Source: Sphingomonas sp. DG1-23
GTDB lineage: Bacteria > Pseudomonadota > Alphaproteobacteria > Sphingomonadales > Sphingomonadaceae
NCBI RefSeq assembly: GCF_030730875.1
Contig: NZ_JAVAMA010000009.1
Span: forward strand, 124,001 to 188,000
Direction of reading: 5' to 3'
DNA: 64,000 nucleotides
A program made the position numbers and the translations under genes. Each line of letters begins with the position of its first letter. The first letter of the stretch is position 1. Shown here in pieces: positions 1-9,041 of this stretch. The notes under the pieces were generated by a model. The model saw nothing but the letters and a program-made list of their open reading frames with translations. It searched no databases and was not told the DNA's origin.

Positions 1-1578
1 ACCTCGACCACGGCGGGTGCGGGCTCGCTGACGATCACCGGCACCAACAACACGATCGCCTCGGTCGGCGGCATCGCGCTCAACCTCGTCAACACCAATA
101 TCGCCGGGGGCGGGCTCAACTTCCTGTCGATCTCGGCGAATGGCGGAACCCGCGGCATCGTGCTCAACACCACCGGCGGCGCGGGCGGCCTGGCGATCAC
201 CGGCACCGGCACCACCGACGGCTCGGGCGGCACGATCCAGAACATCACCCAGCGCGGGATCGAGCTGCTCGACACCGCTTTGGTCAACATCGCCAATCTC
301 AATCTCAACAGCGCCAGCACCACCGGCCAGGCCGCGGGGCAAGACCTCGACCTCACCGCCGCCAACGGCGCTATCTACATGAGCGGCGTCGCCACCGCGG
401 TGTTCAACAACATCAACATTACCGGCACGATCGCCGACAACGGCATCACCGGGATCAACGTCAGCAACTTCCAGCTCAACAACAGCCTGATCACCGGTGC
501 GGGCGACGGCGCGAACGAGAGCGGCATCGAGTTCATCAACCTCTCGGGCACCTCGTCGCTGACCAACACCGAGATCGCGCTGTCGGAGACCAACAGCCTC
601 GACATCGTCAACACCGACGTGAACCTCAATCTGACGCTCAACAACGTCATCTTCCGCGACACCCAGAGCAGCGGCATCGGCGAGGGCGGGCTCCAGTTCC
701 GCAGCTTCAGCAATGCCGCGGGCACGCCGACGACCAATATCGACGTCGTGGACAGCGACTTCCTGCGGATCCGCACCCAGGGCATCCAGATCATCGGCGA
801 AGACGATTCGGTGGTCAGCGTCGACGTCACCAACAGCGTCATCGACAGCCAGACCGGGATCGGTGCAGGCATCGACATCAACGGAAACGACACCTCGACC
901 GTGCGGTTCAACATCATCGGCAACCCGACGATCCGCTCGAGCGGCGGTGCCGCGATCAACATCACCTCGTTCATCAGCGCGAACGTGATGGGCCGGATCG
1001 CCAACAACGCCGATGTGGAGGTCTATAGCCAGAACCCGGCGGGTACCGGGGCGTCGGGCAGCGGCGTGCGCCTGCTCGCGCAGGAGAATTCGCACCTCAC
1101 CGTCGCGGTCACCGGCAACGCGCTGACGCAGGGCGCCGGCAACAACAGCGCCGCAGTCGAGGTGATCGCGCGCGAGGGCAGCGCCCGGCTCGACCTGACG
1201 TTGACCGGCAACGTCATCGACTCGACCGACGTGAACACGCTCGCCGACATCAACATCCAGAGCGGCTCGTCGTCGGGCAGCAATATCGAGACCAACCAGA
1301 TCTACGCCAACATCGCCAACAACAACCTCACCGCGACCGCCGCCCCCAATCTGCTGCGGCTGCGCGTTTCCGAGCTCGACAACACCCATGATCCGCGCAT
1401 CTTCCTGCAAGGCTTTGTCGAGGGCGGAGCGGGGATCGAGGACGATGCGGTGGCGACGTGGAACGCCAATGGCAACACGCCGGGCGCCACGACTGCCAAC
1501 ATCGCGGTCAGCCTGACCGGCACCGCGACCGGGCCGAGCGCGGGAACCGCGCAGACCCCGACCAACCCGCTGCCGTAA
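1..1578 (+). CDS. Right-handed beta-helix surface protein, C-terminal part
   Basis: The reading frame is open from the first base, so only the C-terminal 525 or so residues are in the window; the true start lies to the left. The protein is a run of short repeats rich in Asn, Thr, Gly and Ile, with recurring patterns such as NNxI, TGxGxxxxxSGI and NITGT. This is typical of right-handed parallel beta-helix (pectate-lyase-like or filamentous haemagglutinin-like) passenger regions. There are no cysteines in the visible part. It ends with TPTNPLP and has no C-terminal aromatic beta-barrel, so it is not a classical autotransporter at this end. I infer a secreted or surface-attached protein. The substrate or adhesin role cannot be read from what is visible. 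The next gene faces the other way. Confidence 0.75.
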   Translation, partial: TSTTAGAGSLTITGTNNTIASVGGIALNLVNTNIAGGGLNFLSISANGGTRGIVLNTTGGAGGLAITGTGTTDGSGGTIQNITQRGIELLDTALVNIANLNLNSASTTGQAAGQDLDLTAANGAIYMSGVATAVFNNINITGTIADNGITGINVSNFQLNNSLITGAGDGANESGIEFINLSGTSSLTNTEIALSETNSLDIVNTDVNLNLTLNNVIFRDTQSSGIGEGGLQFRSFSNAAGTPTTNIDVVDSDFLRIRTQGIQIIGEDDSVVSVDVTNSVIDSQTGIGAGIDINGNDTSTVRFNIIGNPTIRSSGGAAINITSFISANVMGRIANNADVEVYSQNPAGTGASGSGVRLLAQENSHLTVAVTGNALTQGAGNNSAAVEVIAREGSARLDLTLTGNVIDSTDVNTLADINIQSGSSSGSNIETNQIYANIANNNLTATAAPNLLRLRVSELDNTHDPRIFLQGFVEGGAGIEDDAVATWNANGNTPGATTANIAVSLTGTATGPSAGTAQTPTNPLP

Positions 1579-1608
1579 GGGCGCGCGGCGGTCGGGGGTG
1601 CGGATGTG

Positions 1609-1702
1609 CCCCGGCGAAGGCCGGGGCCCAGTTTCGACGAATCCGGTGAGGCGGGACTAGTTCTCGAGCCGCATTGCAGCTGGGCGCGGGCCTTCGCCGG
1701 GG
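1609..1702. repeat. Mirrored intergenic repeat, family B copy 1
   Basis: A GCCCCGGCGAAGGCCGGGGC palindrome is mirrored about 70 bases later by GGGCCTTCGCCGGGG, so the element can fold back on itself. It lies between two convergent genes. The same CCCGGCGAAnGCCGGG core recurs at 18343-18420 and, degenerated, at 60461-60534. It resembles REP/BIME-like elements common in sphingomonad intergenic spaces. It may also end transcription from both sides. Confidence 0.6.
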
Positions 1703-1718
1703 AGCAGCCGGCCCCGGC

Positions 1719-2333
1719 TCATTTCGGTTTTGCCGGCGCCGGCGCGGCCGGTTTGGGCGCGACGGGCAGGGGGCTCTTGTCGAGTGCGACGAGGCCCGCG
1801 GGGAAGTCCCTGAGCGTCACCGGCACGATGATCCGCTGGCCGTTGCCGGCGGTGAAGCCGATCTTGAGCGTCTTGCCGCCGCGCAGCGCGGTCAGCAGCG
1901 CCGCATCGACCGCGGTGCCGGTATAGGCGCCGTTCTGGTCGCTGGTCTGCACCGCGAGCGGCTTCTCCGGCGCCTCGTCGACCTGGAGGCTGACGCCGGC
2001 GGGGAACAGCACGCCGTGCGGCAGCGCGACGGTCATGTTGTGCCCGGCCTGCGGGGTGCGCTGGACGATCACCGTCAGCAACCGCTGCTTCTGCTCGCCC
2101 GCCAGCAGGTTCTGCACGAGGCTGCACGGCTGGTTCGCGGCGGGCGCAGGCGCGGGCGAAGGCGTCGGGCTGGCGGCAGGGGCGGGCGCGCAGACCAATT
2201 GCCATGCCGGGCCGGCCGGCTGCGCAGGCGCCGGGGCGGCGGACACAGGCGCGGTCTGGGCCGGCGCGGCCTGTCCGGCCGGCATCCCTGTCCAGCTGGC
2301 GCTCGCTGCGAGCATGACGACGATCTGGTGCAT
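1719..2333 (-). CDS. Invasion-associated locus B (IalB)-like protein
   Basis: A protein of 204 residues. An N-terminal segment of about 25 residues looks like a signal peptide and is followed by a Pro/Ala-rich spacer. The folded part follows the IalB pattern: WQLVCAP near residue 45, a second Cys in QPCSLVQNLL, then LPHGVLFPAGVSLQVD and a C-terminal VPVTLRDFPAGLVALDKS block. It ends in a Pro/Ala/Lys tail. IalB-family proteins are small periplasmic or surface proteins first described in Bartonella; in free-living alphaproteobacteria their role is unknown. A GGGAGA ribosome site precedes the ATG. It is a single gene, divergent from the ABC operon at 2460. Confidence 0.7.
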   Translation of the reverse strand: MHQIVVMLAASASWTGMPAGQAAPAQTAPVSAAPAPAQPAGPAWQLVCAPAPAASPTPSPAPAPAANQPCSLVQNLLAGEQKQRLLTVIVQRTPQAGHNMTVALPHGVLFPAGVSLQVDEAPEKPLAVQTSDQNGAYTGTAVDAALLTALRGGKTLKIGFTAGNGQRIIVPVTLRDFPAGLVALDKSPLPVAPKPAAPAPAKPK

Positions 2334-2429
2334 TGCATTCTCCCCTTTGCGGGCAGCCTAGTCACCGCACATCGACGGTCAACGCCCAACTGCGATCAAC
2401 ATCGTTGACACGGCATCGCTTTCCCACAA

Positions 2430-2442
2430 TCATCAGACAATT
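2430..2442. promoter_or_regulatory. Putative GntR-type operator, ABC operon
   Basis: TCATCAGACAATT matches the site at 20881 (TAGTCAGACTATT) at 10 of 13 positions. It lies 17 bases before the TTG start of the ABC transporter operon. Related sites precede the other arabinose transcription units at 11671, 11841 and 20881. The match is imperfect, so this is the weakest of the four. Confidence 0.4.
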
Positions 2443-2459
2443 AATCAGGGAGAGAATGC

Positions 2460-3551
2460 TTGGCGGGTGTGCAGCTGGCCGAGGTCGGCAAGGCATATGG
2501 TGCCGTCACCGTGATCGAGCGGCTGTCGCTGGACATTCCGGCGGGCGAGTTCGTGGTGTTTCTCGGGCCGTCGGGCTGCGGCAAATCCACCTTGCTGCGG
2601 ATGATCGCGGGGCTGGAGAGCGTCGACAGCGGCAGGATCCATATCGGCGATCGGCGCGTCGATACGCTGCCGCCGGGCGCGCGCGGCGTGGCGATGGTAT
2701 TCCAGCATTACGCGCTTTATCCGCATCTCAGCGTGCGCGAGAACATGGCGTTCGGTCTGCGCAATCTGCGGGTGCCTGCCGACGAGATCGCCGCGCGGAT
2801 CGCGGCCGCCGCGGCGAGCCTCGAGATCGAGGCTTTGCTCGAGCGAAAACCCGGCCAGCTTTCCGGCGGGCAGCGCCAGCGCGTCGCGATCGCCCGCGCC
2901 ATCGTCAAGCAGCCCGAGTTGTTTCTGCTCGACGAGCCGCTCTCCAATCTCGACGCGGCGCTCCGCGTCCGCACCCGGCTCGAGCTGGCCCAGCTCCACC
3001 GGCGGCTCGGCACGACGATGATCTTCGTCACCCATGACCAGGTCGAGGCGATGACCTTGGCCGACCGGATCGTCGTGCTCAATGCCGGCGGGATCGAGCA
3101 GGTCGGAACGCCGATGGAGATCTATCTCCGCCCGCGCACCCAATTCGTCGCGACCTTTGTCGGGGCGCCGCGGATCAATCTGCTGCCGGTGAGCGTCGAA
3201 GCCGGCCCCTCGGGTACCGCGAGGGCGCGGCTGGGCGACGGTACCGTCATCGACACCGCGATCTCCATGGCCGGGCTTCCACAAGGGTCGATGACATTGG
3301 GCCTGCGCGCCGAGACGGTGTGCGTGACGTCGGGCGACGCCGCCACGACCCACGGCACCGCCGAGATCGTCGAGCGGCTCGGCGAGCGCACGCTGGTGCA
3401 TGTGCTGCTCGGCGACGGCGAACGGCTGGTGGCGGAGGATGCCGGGGTTTCCTCGGTGCGTGCCGGGGACCGTATCGGGCTGACGATCGACGCCGCCGCC
3501 GCGCACCTCTTCGACGCCGCCGGGCTAGGCCATCATCGGGAGGCGCGTTGA
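2460..3551 (+). CDS. Sugar ABC transporter ATP-binding protein (CUT1, MalK/UgpC type)
   Basis: An ATPase of 363 residues that powers a binding-protein-dependent sugar importer. Visible motifs are Walker A GPSGCGKST (36-44), Q-loop FQHY (near 82), signature LSGGQRQR (134-141), Walker B LFLLDEP (154-160) and the switch His in VTHD (192). A C-terminal beta-rich regulatory domain of the MalK/MOI kind occupies about residues 235-360. The start is read as TTG at 2460 because AGGGAGAG sits six to seven bases upstream; the nearby ATG at 2456 is in another frame. The stop overlaps the next start (TGATG), so it is the first gene of a tight operon with two permeases, a binding protein and a cytoplasmic GH51. 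This points to arabinose or arabino-oligosaccharide import. CUT1 systems usually move oligosaccharides. Confidence 0.9.
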   Translation: MAGVQLAEVGKAYGAVTVIERLSLDIPAGEFVVFLGPSGCGKSTLLRMIAGLESVDSGRIHIGDRRVDTLPPGARGVAMVFQHYALYPHLSVRENMAFGLRNLRVPADEIAARIAAAAASLEIEALLERKPGQLSGGQRQRVAIARAIVKQPELFLLDEPLSNLDAALRVRTRLELAQLHRRLGTTMIFVTHDQVEAMTLADRIVVLNAGGIEQVGTPMEIYLRPRTQFVATFVGAPRINLLPVSVEAGPSGTARARLGDGTVIDTAISMAGLPQGSMTLGLRAETVCVTSGDAATTHGTAEIVERLGERTLVHVLLGDGERLVAEDAGVSSVRAGDRIGLTIDAAAAHLFDAAGLGHHREAR

Positions 3552-4429
3552 TGGCAGCCGCCATGCGCGCGCAGGGGGAGTGGCGCAACGCACTGTTCGT
3601 CGCGCCCTATCTGCTGGTCTTCGTCGTGATGCTGGTGATTCCGCTGGCGATGGGGATGTGGCTGTCGACCACCAAGAGCGACCTGTTCGGCACCGAGCGC
3701 TGGGTCGGCCTCGCCAATTTCGCCCGCTTGCTCGGCGATGCGATCTTCCTCCAGACGGTCGGCAACACTTTCACCTTCGCATTGCTGACGGTGCCGATCC
3801 TGACCTTCGCCGGGCTCGGGCTGGCGCTGGTGCTCAACCGGCAGGAGCGCTGGGCGGCGGTGCTGCGGACGGTCTTCTTCGCCTCGACCGTGTTTTCGGT
3901 CACCGTCGTCACGCTGGTGTGGCGGCTGGTGTTCCTGCCCGATGGCGGGCTGCTCGGCGTGACCGCCGAGGCGCTGGGCGGAACCCCGATCGCTTTCCTC
4001 AACGACGAGAAGCTCGCGATGCCGGCGCTCGCGATCACCACGATCTGGTGGTGCATCGGGCTGCCGATGGTGCTGTTCCTCGCCGCGCTCCAGCAAGTGC
4101 CGCGCGACCTCTACGAAGCCGCGGCGCTCGACAATGCCTCGCGCTGGACGACGCTCGTCCGCATCACCCTGCCGGCGATCCGGCGGACCTTCTTCCTCGT
4201 GATCATCATCGAAGTGATCCTGCAGTTTCAATTGTTCGGCCAGCCCCAGCTGATGACGCTCGGCGGCCCCAACAATGCCACCCGGCCGATCGTATTGTTC
4301 ATCTACGAGACCGGCTGGCGGCAATGGGAATTAGGCTATGCCGCGGCCGCCGCGCAGGTGCTGTTCGCAATGATCCTGATCGCGGCGATGCTCCAGTACC
4401 GCATCTCGTCGCGGCGGGAGGCGGCATGA
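3551..4429 (+). CDS. Sugar ABC transporter permease (MalF/UgpA type)
   Basis: A membrane permease of 292 residues with about six transmembrane helices. The first covers roughly residues 13-35 (LFVAPYLLVFVVML). The cytoplasmic EAA loop that docks onto the ATPase is visible as YEAAALDNASRWTTLVRITLP near residue 195. The frame is open further upstream, but ATG 3551 overlaps the stop of the ATPase gene and gives the normal N-terminus of the family, so it is the likely start. The stop overlaps the second permease (ATGA). It forms the import channel with the gene at 4426. Confidence 0.9.
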   Translation: MAAAMRAQGEWRNALFVAPYLLVFVVMLVIPLAMGMWLSTTKSDLFGTERWVGLANFARLLGDAIFLQTVGNTFTFALLTVPILTFAGLGLALVLNRQERWAAVLRTVFFASTVFSVTVVTLVWRLVFLPDGGLLGVTAEALGGTPIAFLNDEKLAMPALAITTIWWCIGLPMVLFLAALQQVPRDLYEAAALDNASRWTTLVRITLPAIRRTFFLVIIIEVILQFQLFGQPQLMTLGGPNNATRPIVLFIYETGWRQWELGYAAAAAQVLFAMILIAAMLQYRISSRREAA

Positions 4430-5241
4430 CCCGCAGCCGCCTCGCCGTCGCGTTCGTCGTCCTCGCCGCAATGCTGATGCTCGTGCCCTTGCTGTGGGTG
4501 CTGGCGCTGTCGCTCAAGGCCAATGCCGAGCTGATGACCGATACCGCTTCGGTGTTCAACGGCCGCTACACGCTCGAGAATTATCGGAACCTGTTCGGCA
4601 ATGGCGCGGTGTTCCGCTGGATCCTCAACAGCCTGATCGTCTCGCTGGGGATGACCGCGGGCGTGCTGGTGCTGGCTTCGCTGGCTGGTTACGGCTTCGC
4701 CCGGCTCGAATTTCCGGGGCGCAACCTTCTGTTCGTCGTTGTGCTGCTCGGGCTGGCGGTGCCGGAGCAGGCGGTGATCATCGCCCGGCACCAGATGTTC
4801 AGCTGGCTCGGCATGCACAATAGCTATCCGGCTTTGATCCTTCCCGGCCTCTCGGCGCCCTTCGGGGTGTTCCTGATGACGCAATATTTCCGCGCGATCC
4901 CCAGGGACATCGATGAGGCCGCCTTGCTCGACGGCGCGTCGCGCTTCACGATCTTCTGGAAGCTGCTGCTGCCGCTCACCGTGCCGGCGCAGGCAACCTT
5001 GGGCATCTTCACCTTCCTCCATGCGTGGAACGATTATTGGTGGCCGCTGATCTCGGCGACCAACAAGGAGATGTTCACGCTGACCGTCGGCATCGCCTCG
5101 ACCCAGATGAACTTCGCCCAGACCGAAGGGCTCGGCTTCCTGATGGCGCAGGCGGTGTTCGCCGGGGCGCCGATGCTGATCGTCTATCTGTTCTTCCAGA
5201 AATACATCGTTCAGGCAGTGGCCGGGGCGGCGGGAAGGTGA
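4426..5241 (+). CDS. Sugar ABC transporter permease (MalG/UgpE type)
   Basis: The second permease, 271 residues, with about six membrane helices beginning at residues 8-28. The EAA loop reads DEAALLDGASRFTIFWKLLLP near residue 165, the form seen in the MalG side of CUT1 importers. ATG 4426 overlaps the upstream stop. Its own stop overlaps the GTG start of the binding-protein gene, so all four transporter genes are probably co-translated. Confidence 0.9.
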   Translation: MTRSRLAVAFVVLAAMLMLVPLLWVLALSLKANAELMTDTASVFNGRYTLENYRNLFGNGAVFRWILNSLIVSLGMTAGVLVLASLAGYGFARLEFPGRNLLFVVVLLGLAVPEQAVIIARHQMFSWLGMHNSYPALILPGLSAPFGVFLMTQYFRAIPRDIDEAALLDGASRFTIFWKLLLPLTVPAQATLGIFTFLHAWNDYWWPLISATNKEMFTLTVGIASTQMNFAQTEGLGFLMAQAVFAGAPMLIVYLFFQKYIVQAVAGAAGR

Positions 5242-6542
5242 GGGCGCTCTGGCTATTGCCGCTGGCGTTGCTCGCCGGCTGCTCGGATGCGAAGCCGGAC
5301 AAGACCCGGCTGGTGATCCAGCGCTTCTTCGGCGCGTGCGAGGCGCAATATGGTCGCAGCATCGATATCGCCGCGGCCGAGGGCGAGTGCGGCATCATGA
5401 CCGCAATGATCAATCGCTTCGAGGCCGAGAACCCCGATGTCGAGGTGGTCGAGAACGTCGTGTTCTGGCCCGGCTACGACCAGCTCACTGCCCAGCTCGC
5501 CGCCAATGACGCGCCCGATCTGGTGACGATGCATGGATCGGTGATCCCGGACTATCAGGCGCGCAATCTGCTCGAACCGCTCGACGCGGATCTTGCTGCG
5601 ATCGGCGCCCCGCCGGCACGCTTCACCAGCGCCGCGCGCGCGGCGGTGACCGTCCAGGACCGGACATGGGGCCTGCCGATCGATACCTGGGCGCCGCTGT
5701 GGCACATCAACATGAACCTGTTCCGCAAGGCAGGGCTGGTGCGCGGCGGCAAGCCGATCCTGCCGCATTCGCCCGAGGAGCTGTTCGCGCAGGCCGCGCA
5801 GTTCCGCGCGCGCACCGGCAAGCCCTATCTCGTTCAGGGCGCCGCCAACGAATATGCCGGCTTCACCCGCAACTTCTACACCTTCGTGATGCAGCAGAAC
5901 GGCGCGCTGTTCCGGGACGGCCGGGCCAATTTCCGGACGCCCGCGGCACGCAATGCCCTACAGCTGTTCAAGACGATCTACGACCGCGACTTCACCACCA
6001 AGAACCAGGATTACAGCGCCGCAGTCGCCGGCTTCCTCAATGGCGACGGCGGCGTGTTCCTCGTCGGCACCTGGATGGTCGGGACGTTCGACATGGAATC
6101 GCGCAAGTCCAGCGGCGCGCTCGCCAATGGCGGCTATACGGTGATGCCGTATCCGAAGCTGTTCCAGCGCGAGGCGACCTTCGCCGACGGGCACAATTGG
6201 GTGATGCCGCGCAACAGTCGCCGCAGCCCGGGGACGCGCGCGGCCGCGGTGCGTTTCCTCGAATTTTTCGCCGGCCATGCGAAGCATTGGGCGCGCACCG
6301 GCCATCTGCCGGCGTTTCAGGCGATCATCCAGAGCGCGGAATGGCGCGCGCTGCCGCATCGCGACAATCTCGCGATTCTCGCCAACACCGCGCAGCCGCT
6401 CCCCAAGGAGGTCCGCCGCCAGTTCCCGATCGAGACGATCGTCGGCACCGAGGCGGCCGCCGCGATCGCGGGCGCCAAGCCGATCGACCGGACTCTTTCC
6501 GATATGGAGCGCCGCGTGAACGCCGTGCTCGAAAACCTCTGA
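5238..6542 (+). CDS. ABC transporter extracellular sugar-binding lipoprotein
   Basis: A binding protein of 434 residues that captures substrate in the periplasm. GTG 5238 is chosen because it overlaps the permease stop and opens a short lipoprotein signal ending in the lipobox LLAGC (Cys15). The rest has the extracellular solute-binding protein family 1 pattern: FEAENPDVEVVENV near 60, YDQLTAQLAANDAPDLV near 80 and WGLPIDTWAPLWHIN near 145. Placing the binding protein last among the transporter genes and just before an arabinofuranosidase suggests an arabinose-containing ligand. Sequence alone does not prove the sugar. Confidence 0.88.
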   Translation: MRALWLLPLALLAGCSDAKPDKTRLVIQRFFGACEAQYGRSIDIAAAEGECGIMTAMINRFEAENPDVEVVENVVFWPGYDQLTAQLAANDAPDLVTMHGSVIPDYQARNLLEPLDADLAAIGAPPARFTSAARAAVTVQDRTWGLPIDTWAPLWHINMNLFRKAGLVRGGKPILPHSPEELFAQAAQFRARTGKPYLVQGAANEYAGFTRNFYTFVMQQNGALFRDGRANFRTPAARNALQLFKTIYDRDFTTKNQDYSAAVAGFLNGDGGVFLVGTWMVGTFDMESRKSSGALANGGYTVMPYPKLFQREATFADGHNWVMPRNSRRSPGTRAAAVRFLEFFAGHAKHWARTGHLPAFQAIIQSAEWRALPHRDNLAILANTAQPLPKEVRRQFPIETIVGTEAAAAIAGAKPIDRTLSDMERRVNAVLENL

Positions 6543-6554
6543 ACCGGAGCCGAT

Positions 6555-8063
6555 ATGCTCACGTCCCGCATAATCGCCGATCCCGCCTTCGTCATCGCCC
6601 CGCTCGATCGGCGGGTGTTCGGCACTTTCGTCGAACATCTCGGGCGCTGCGTATATGGCGGGATCTACGAACCCGGCCATGCGACCGCCGACGAAAACGG
6701 CTTCCGCCGCGACGTGCTCGATCTCACCCGCGAGCTGGGCGTGACGATCGTGCGCTATCCCGGCGGCAATTTCGTCTCGGGCTATGATTGGGAGGACGGG
6801 GTCGGGCCCAGGGACAAGCGCCCGGTCCGTCTCGACCTCGCCTGGGGATCGACCGAGACCAACCAGTTCGGCACCAACGAGTTCATCGACTGGTGCCGCC
6901 TGGCCGAGCTCGAGCCGATGTTTGCGGTCAATCTCGGCACCCGCGGCCCGGCCGAGGCGCAGAACTTCCTCGAATATTGCAATCATCCCGGCGGCACGCA
7001 GTATTCTGACCTGCGCCGCAGCCACGGCTATGAAGCGCCGCACGACATCAAATTCTGGTGCCTCGGCAACGAGATGGACGGCCCGTGGCAGACCTGTGCC
7101 AAGACCGCGCACGAATATGGCCGCGTCGCCAAGGAGACCGCCAAAGTGATGCGCTGGACCTCGGACGGGCTCCAGCTCGCGGTGTGCGGCTCGTCCGCGC
7201 GCGACATGCCGACCTATGGGGCGTGGGAATATGAGGTGCTCGATCATTGCTTCGAGGAGGTCGACTTCATCTCGCTCCACCAATATTTCACCAATCACGA
7301 GAATGATGTCGCGCGCTTCCTCACGGCGATCGACGGGCTCGAGCGCTTCATCGTCGAAGTCGCCGCGATCGCCGATGCGGTCGCCGCGAAGCGCCGCAGC
7401 CCGAAGCGGATCATGCTCTCGGTCGACGAGTGGAACGTCTGGTACCGGGCCCGCGCCGGCGAGCAGCTTCGCGGCGTCGGCTGGCCGCAGGCGCCCGCTT
7501 TGCTCGAGGAAATCTACAATTTCGAGGATGCGCTGGTGGTGGGCGGCGTGCTGCTGACGATGATCAACCATGCCGATCGCGTGAAATCGGCCTGCATTGC
7601 GCAACTGGTCAACGTGATCGGCCCGATCATGACTCAGACCGGCGGGCCGGCGTGGCGCCAGACGATCTTCCATCCGTTCGCGCAAGCCGCGCGCCACGGC
7701 CGCGGCAATGTGTTGCGCGCTTCGGTCGAGACCGGCAGTTTCGCGGCGGGGGACGAGACCGCGGCGCCGTTGCTCGTCCAGTCGGTGCTCCACGATCCCG
7801 AGACCGGTGCGATCACCGTGTTCGCGCTCAACCGCAGCCTCGATCAGGAGATGACGCTGGACGTCGAACTTCGCGGCTTCGCCGCGCGACGGCTGAGCGA
7901 GGCGTTCGAGCTGCATCACGATGATTTGAAGGCAGTCAACAGCGCCGATGCGCCCGACGAAGTGGCCCCCGCACCGCATCCGCGCGCCGATTTCGCCGAC
8001 GGAGTTCTCACGACTGTCCTGAAACCGCTCTCGTGGAACGTTTTCGTCACCCAGGCCGGGTGA
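6555..8063 (+). CDS. Cytoplasmic alpha-L-arabinofuranosidase, GH51
   Basis: An enzyme of 502 residues that removes terminal alpha-L-arabinofuranose from arabino-oligosaccharides. There is no signal peptide, so it should act in the cytoplasm on what the ABC importer brings in. GH51 hallmarks are VEHLGRCVYGGI (27-38), RYPGGNFVSGYDW (67-79), the acid/base Glu173 in CLGNEMDG, and the nucleophile Glu292 in SVDEWNVWY. It starts 12 bases after the binding-protein gene, so it belongs to the same operon. A second, exported GH51 lies at 12943, giving the organism one enzyme on each side of the inner membrane. Confidence 0.93.
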   Translation: MLTSRIIADPAFVIAPLDRRVFGTFVEHLGRCVYGGIYEPGHATADENGFRRDVLDLTRELGVTIVRYPGGNFVSGYDWEDGVGPRDKRPVRLDLAWGSTETNQFGTNEFIDWCRLAELEPMFAVNLGTRGPAEAQNFLEYCNHPGGTQYSDLRRSHGYEAPHDIKFWCLGNEMDGPWQTCAKTAHEYGRVAKETAKVMRWTSDGLQLAVCGSSARDMPTYGAWEYEVLDHCFEEVDFISLHQYFTNHENDVARFLTAIDGLERFIVEVAAIADAVAAKRRSPKRIMLSVDEWNVWYRARAGEQLRGVGWPQAPALLEEIYNFEDALVVGGVLLTMINHADRVKSACIAQLVNVIGPIMTQTGGPAWRQTIFHPFAQAARHGRGNVLRASVETGSFAAGDETAAPLLVQSVLHDPETGAITVFALNRSLDQEMTLDVELRGFAARRLSEAFELHHDDLKAVNSADAPDEVAPAPHPRADFADGVLTTVLKPLSWNVFVTQAG

Positions 8064-8107
8064 TCGACCAGTTGTACCCGGCCCCTTCGCAGCGCTAGGA
8101 TCGAGCG

Positions 8108-8896
8108 ATGGTTGCTAAGGTCAAGACTGCCAAGCCGCTGAACGTCCGGGCCCGGCGCAAGTCGCTGCGCCTGCACGGCACGATCGCCCGCGATCTCGGC
8201 ATCCTGATCGTCTCGGGGCGCTACAAGCCCGGCGAGGTGCTCAACAATGAAGTCGCGGCGAGCGATCGGCTGCACGTCTCGCGCACCGCCTATCGCGAGG
8301 CGCTGCGCATCCTCGCCGCCAAGGGACTGGTCGAGAGCCGCCCGCGCACCGGCACCCGGGTCAGCGACCGCGAGAAATGGCATCTGCTCGATCCCGACGT
8401 GCTGTCATGGATCTTCGAATTCGAGCCCGACGACGATCTGCTGCACAGCCTGTTCGAGCTGCGAAAGATCTTCGAGCCCGAGGCTGCCGCGCTCGCGGCG
8501 GAGCGCCGTAGCGACGTGCAACTGAAGCGCATGGCCGAAGCGCTGCAGGGCATGGAGAAGCACACGCTGGCGGTGGAAGAGGGGCGGGTGGCCGATCAGG
8601 ACTTCCATGCCGCCTTGCTCGAAGCCTCGGCCAATCCGTTCATCACCTCGCTGACCACCAGCGTCAGCGCGGCGGTGGCGTGGACGACGATCTTCAAGCA
8701 GCGCAACAGCCCGCTCCGGCGCGATCCCGTCCCCGATCACCAGCGCGTGTTCGATGCGATCGCGGCGGGCGATCCCGAGGCCGCGCACGCGGCGATGGCG
8801 CACCTCGTCGACATGGCGTTCCTCGACACGACGCGCAGCCGGGGGCCCAAGCTCCGCCAGCCCAAGGGCACGCGGCGGGAAGCGGCGGCGGGATAA
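8108..8896 (+). CDS. GntR-family (FCD/FadR) transcriptional regulator
   Basis: A repressor of 262 residues. The N-terminal winged helix-turn-helix spans about residues 20-90 (EVAASDRLHVSRTAYREALR, then GLVESRPRTGTRV). The C-terminal FCD domain has the usual metal or effector ligands: Asp and His in DFHAALLEASAN, His in PDHQRVFDAI and His in AAHAAMAHL. It lies 44 bases after the arabinofuranosidase gene, probably as the last gene of that operon. FCD regulators usually sense sugar acids. It is the natural candidate for binding the TAGTCAGACTA-like sites before the four arabinose transcription units. That link is inferred from position and from motif symmetry. Confidence 0.88.
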   Translation: MVAKVKTAKPLNVRARRKSLRLHGTIARDLGILIVSGRYKPGEVLNNEVAASDRLHVSRTAYREALRILAAKGLVESRPRTGTRVSDREKWHLLDPDVLSWIFEFEPDDDLLHSLFELRKIFEPEAAALAAERRSDVQLKRMAEALQGMEKHTLAVEEGRVADQDFHAALLEASANPFITSLTTSVSAAVAWTTIFKQRNSPLRRDPVPDHQRVFDAIAAGDPEAAHAAMAHLVDMAFLDTTRSRGPKLRQPKGTRREAAAG

Positions 8897-8898
8897 AT

Positions 8899-9036
8899 CC
8901 CCTCCCTTCAAGGGAGGGGTCACGGGTAGGTAAGAAAAGGCCGGGTTCGATGCCCGGCCTTTTCTTTTGTCCAGGCGGCTCGTTGCTCGCCTCCGGCTCG
9001 CACCGACCCCCGGCCCCTCCCTTTCAGGGAGAGGAG
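8899..9036. repeat. Paired short hairpins flanking a terminator
   Basis: CCCCTCCCTTCAAGGGAGGGG is a perfect hairpin at 8899-8919. A degenerate copy, CCCCTCCCTTTCAGGGAGAG, lies at about 9014-9033. They bracket the bidirectional terminator at 8934-8968 between two convergent genes. The composition resembles the ends of repeat family A, but the interior differs. Confidence 0.45.
8934..8968. terminator. Bidirectional intrinsic terminator
   Basis: A perfect 12-bp stem, GAAAAGGCCGGG / CCCGGCCTTTTC, with a 7-base loop and T-rich flanks on both sides. It lies between the ends of the GntR gene (+) and the MFS gene (-), so it can end both transcripts. Confidence 0.85.
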
Positions 9037-9041
9037 TCAGT

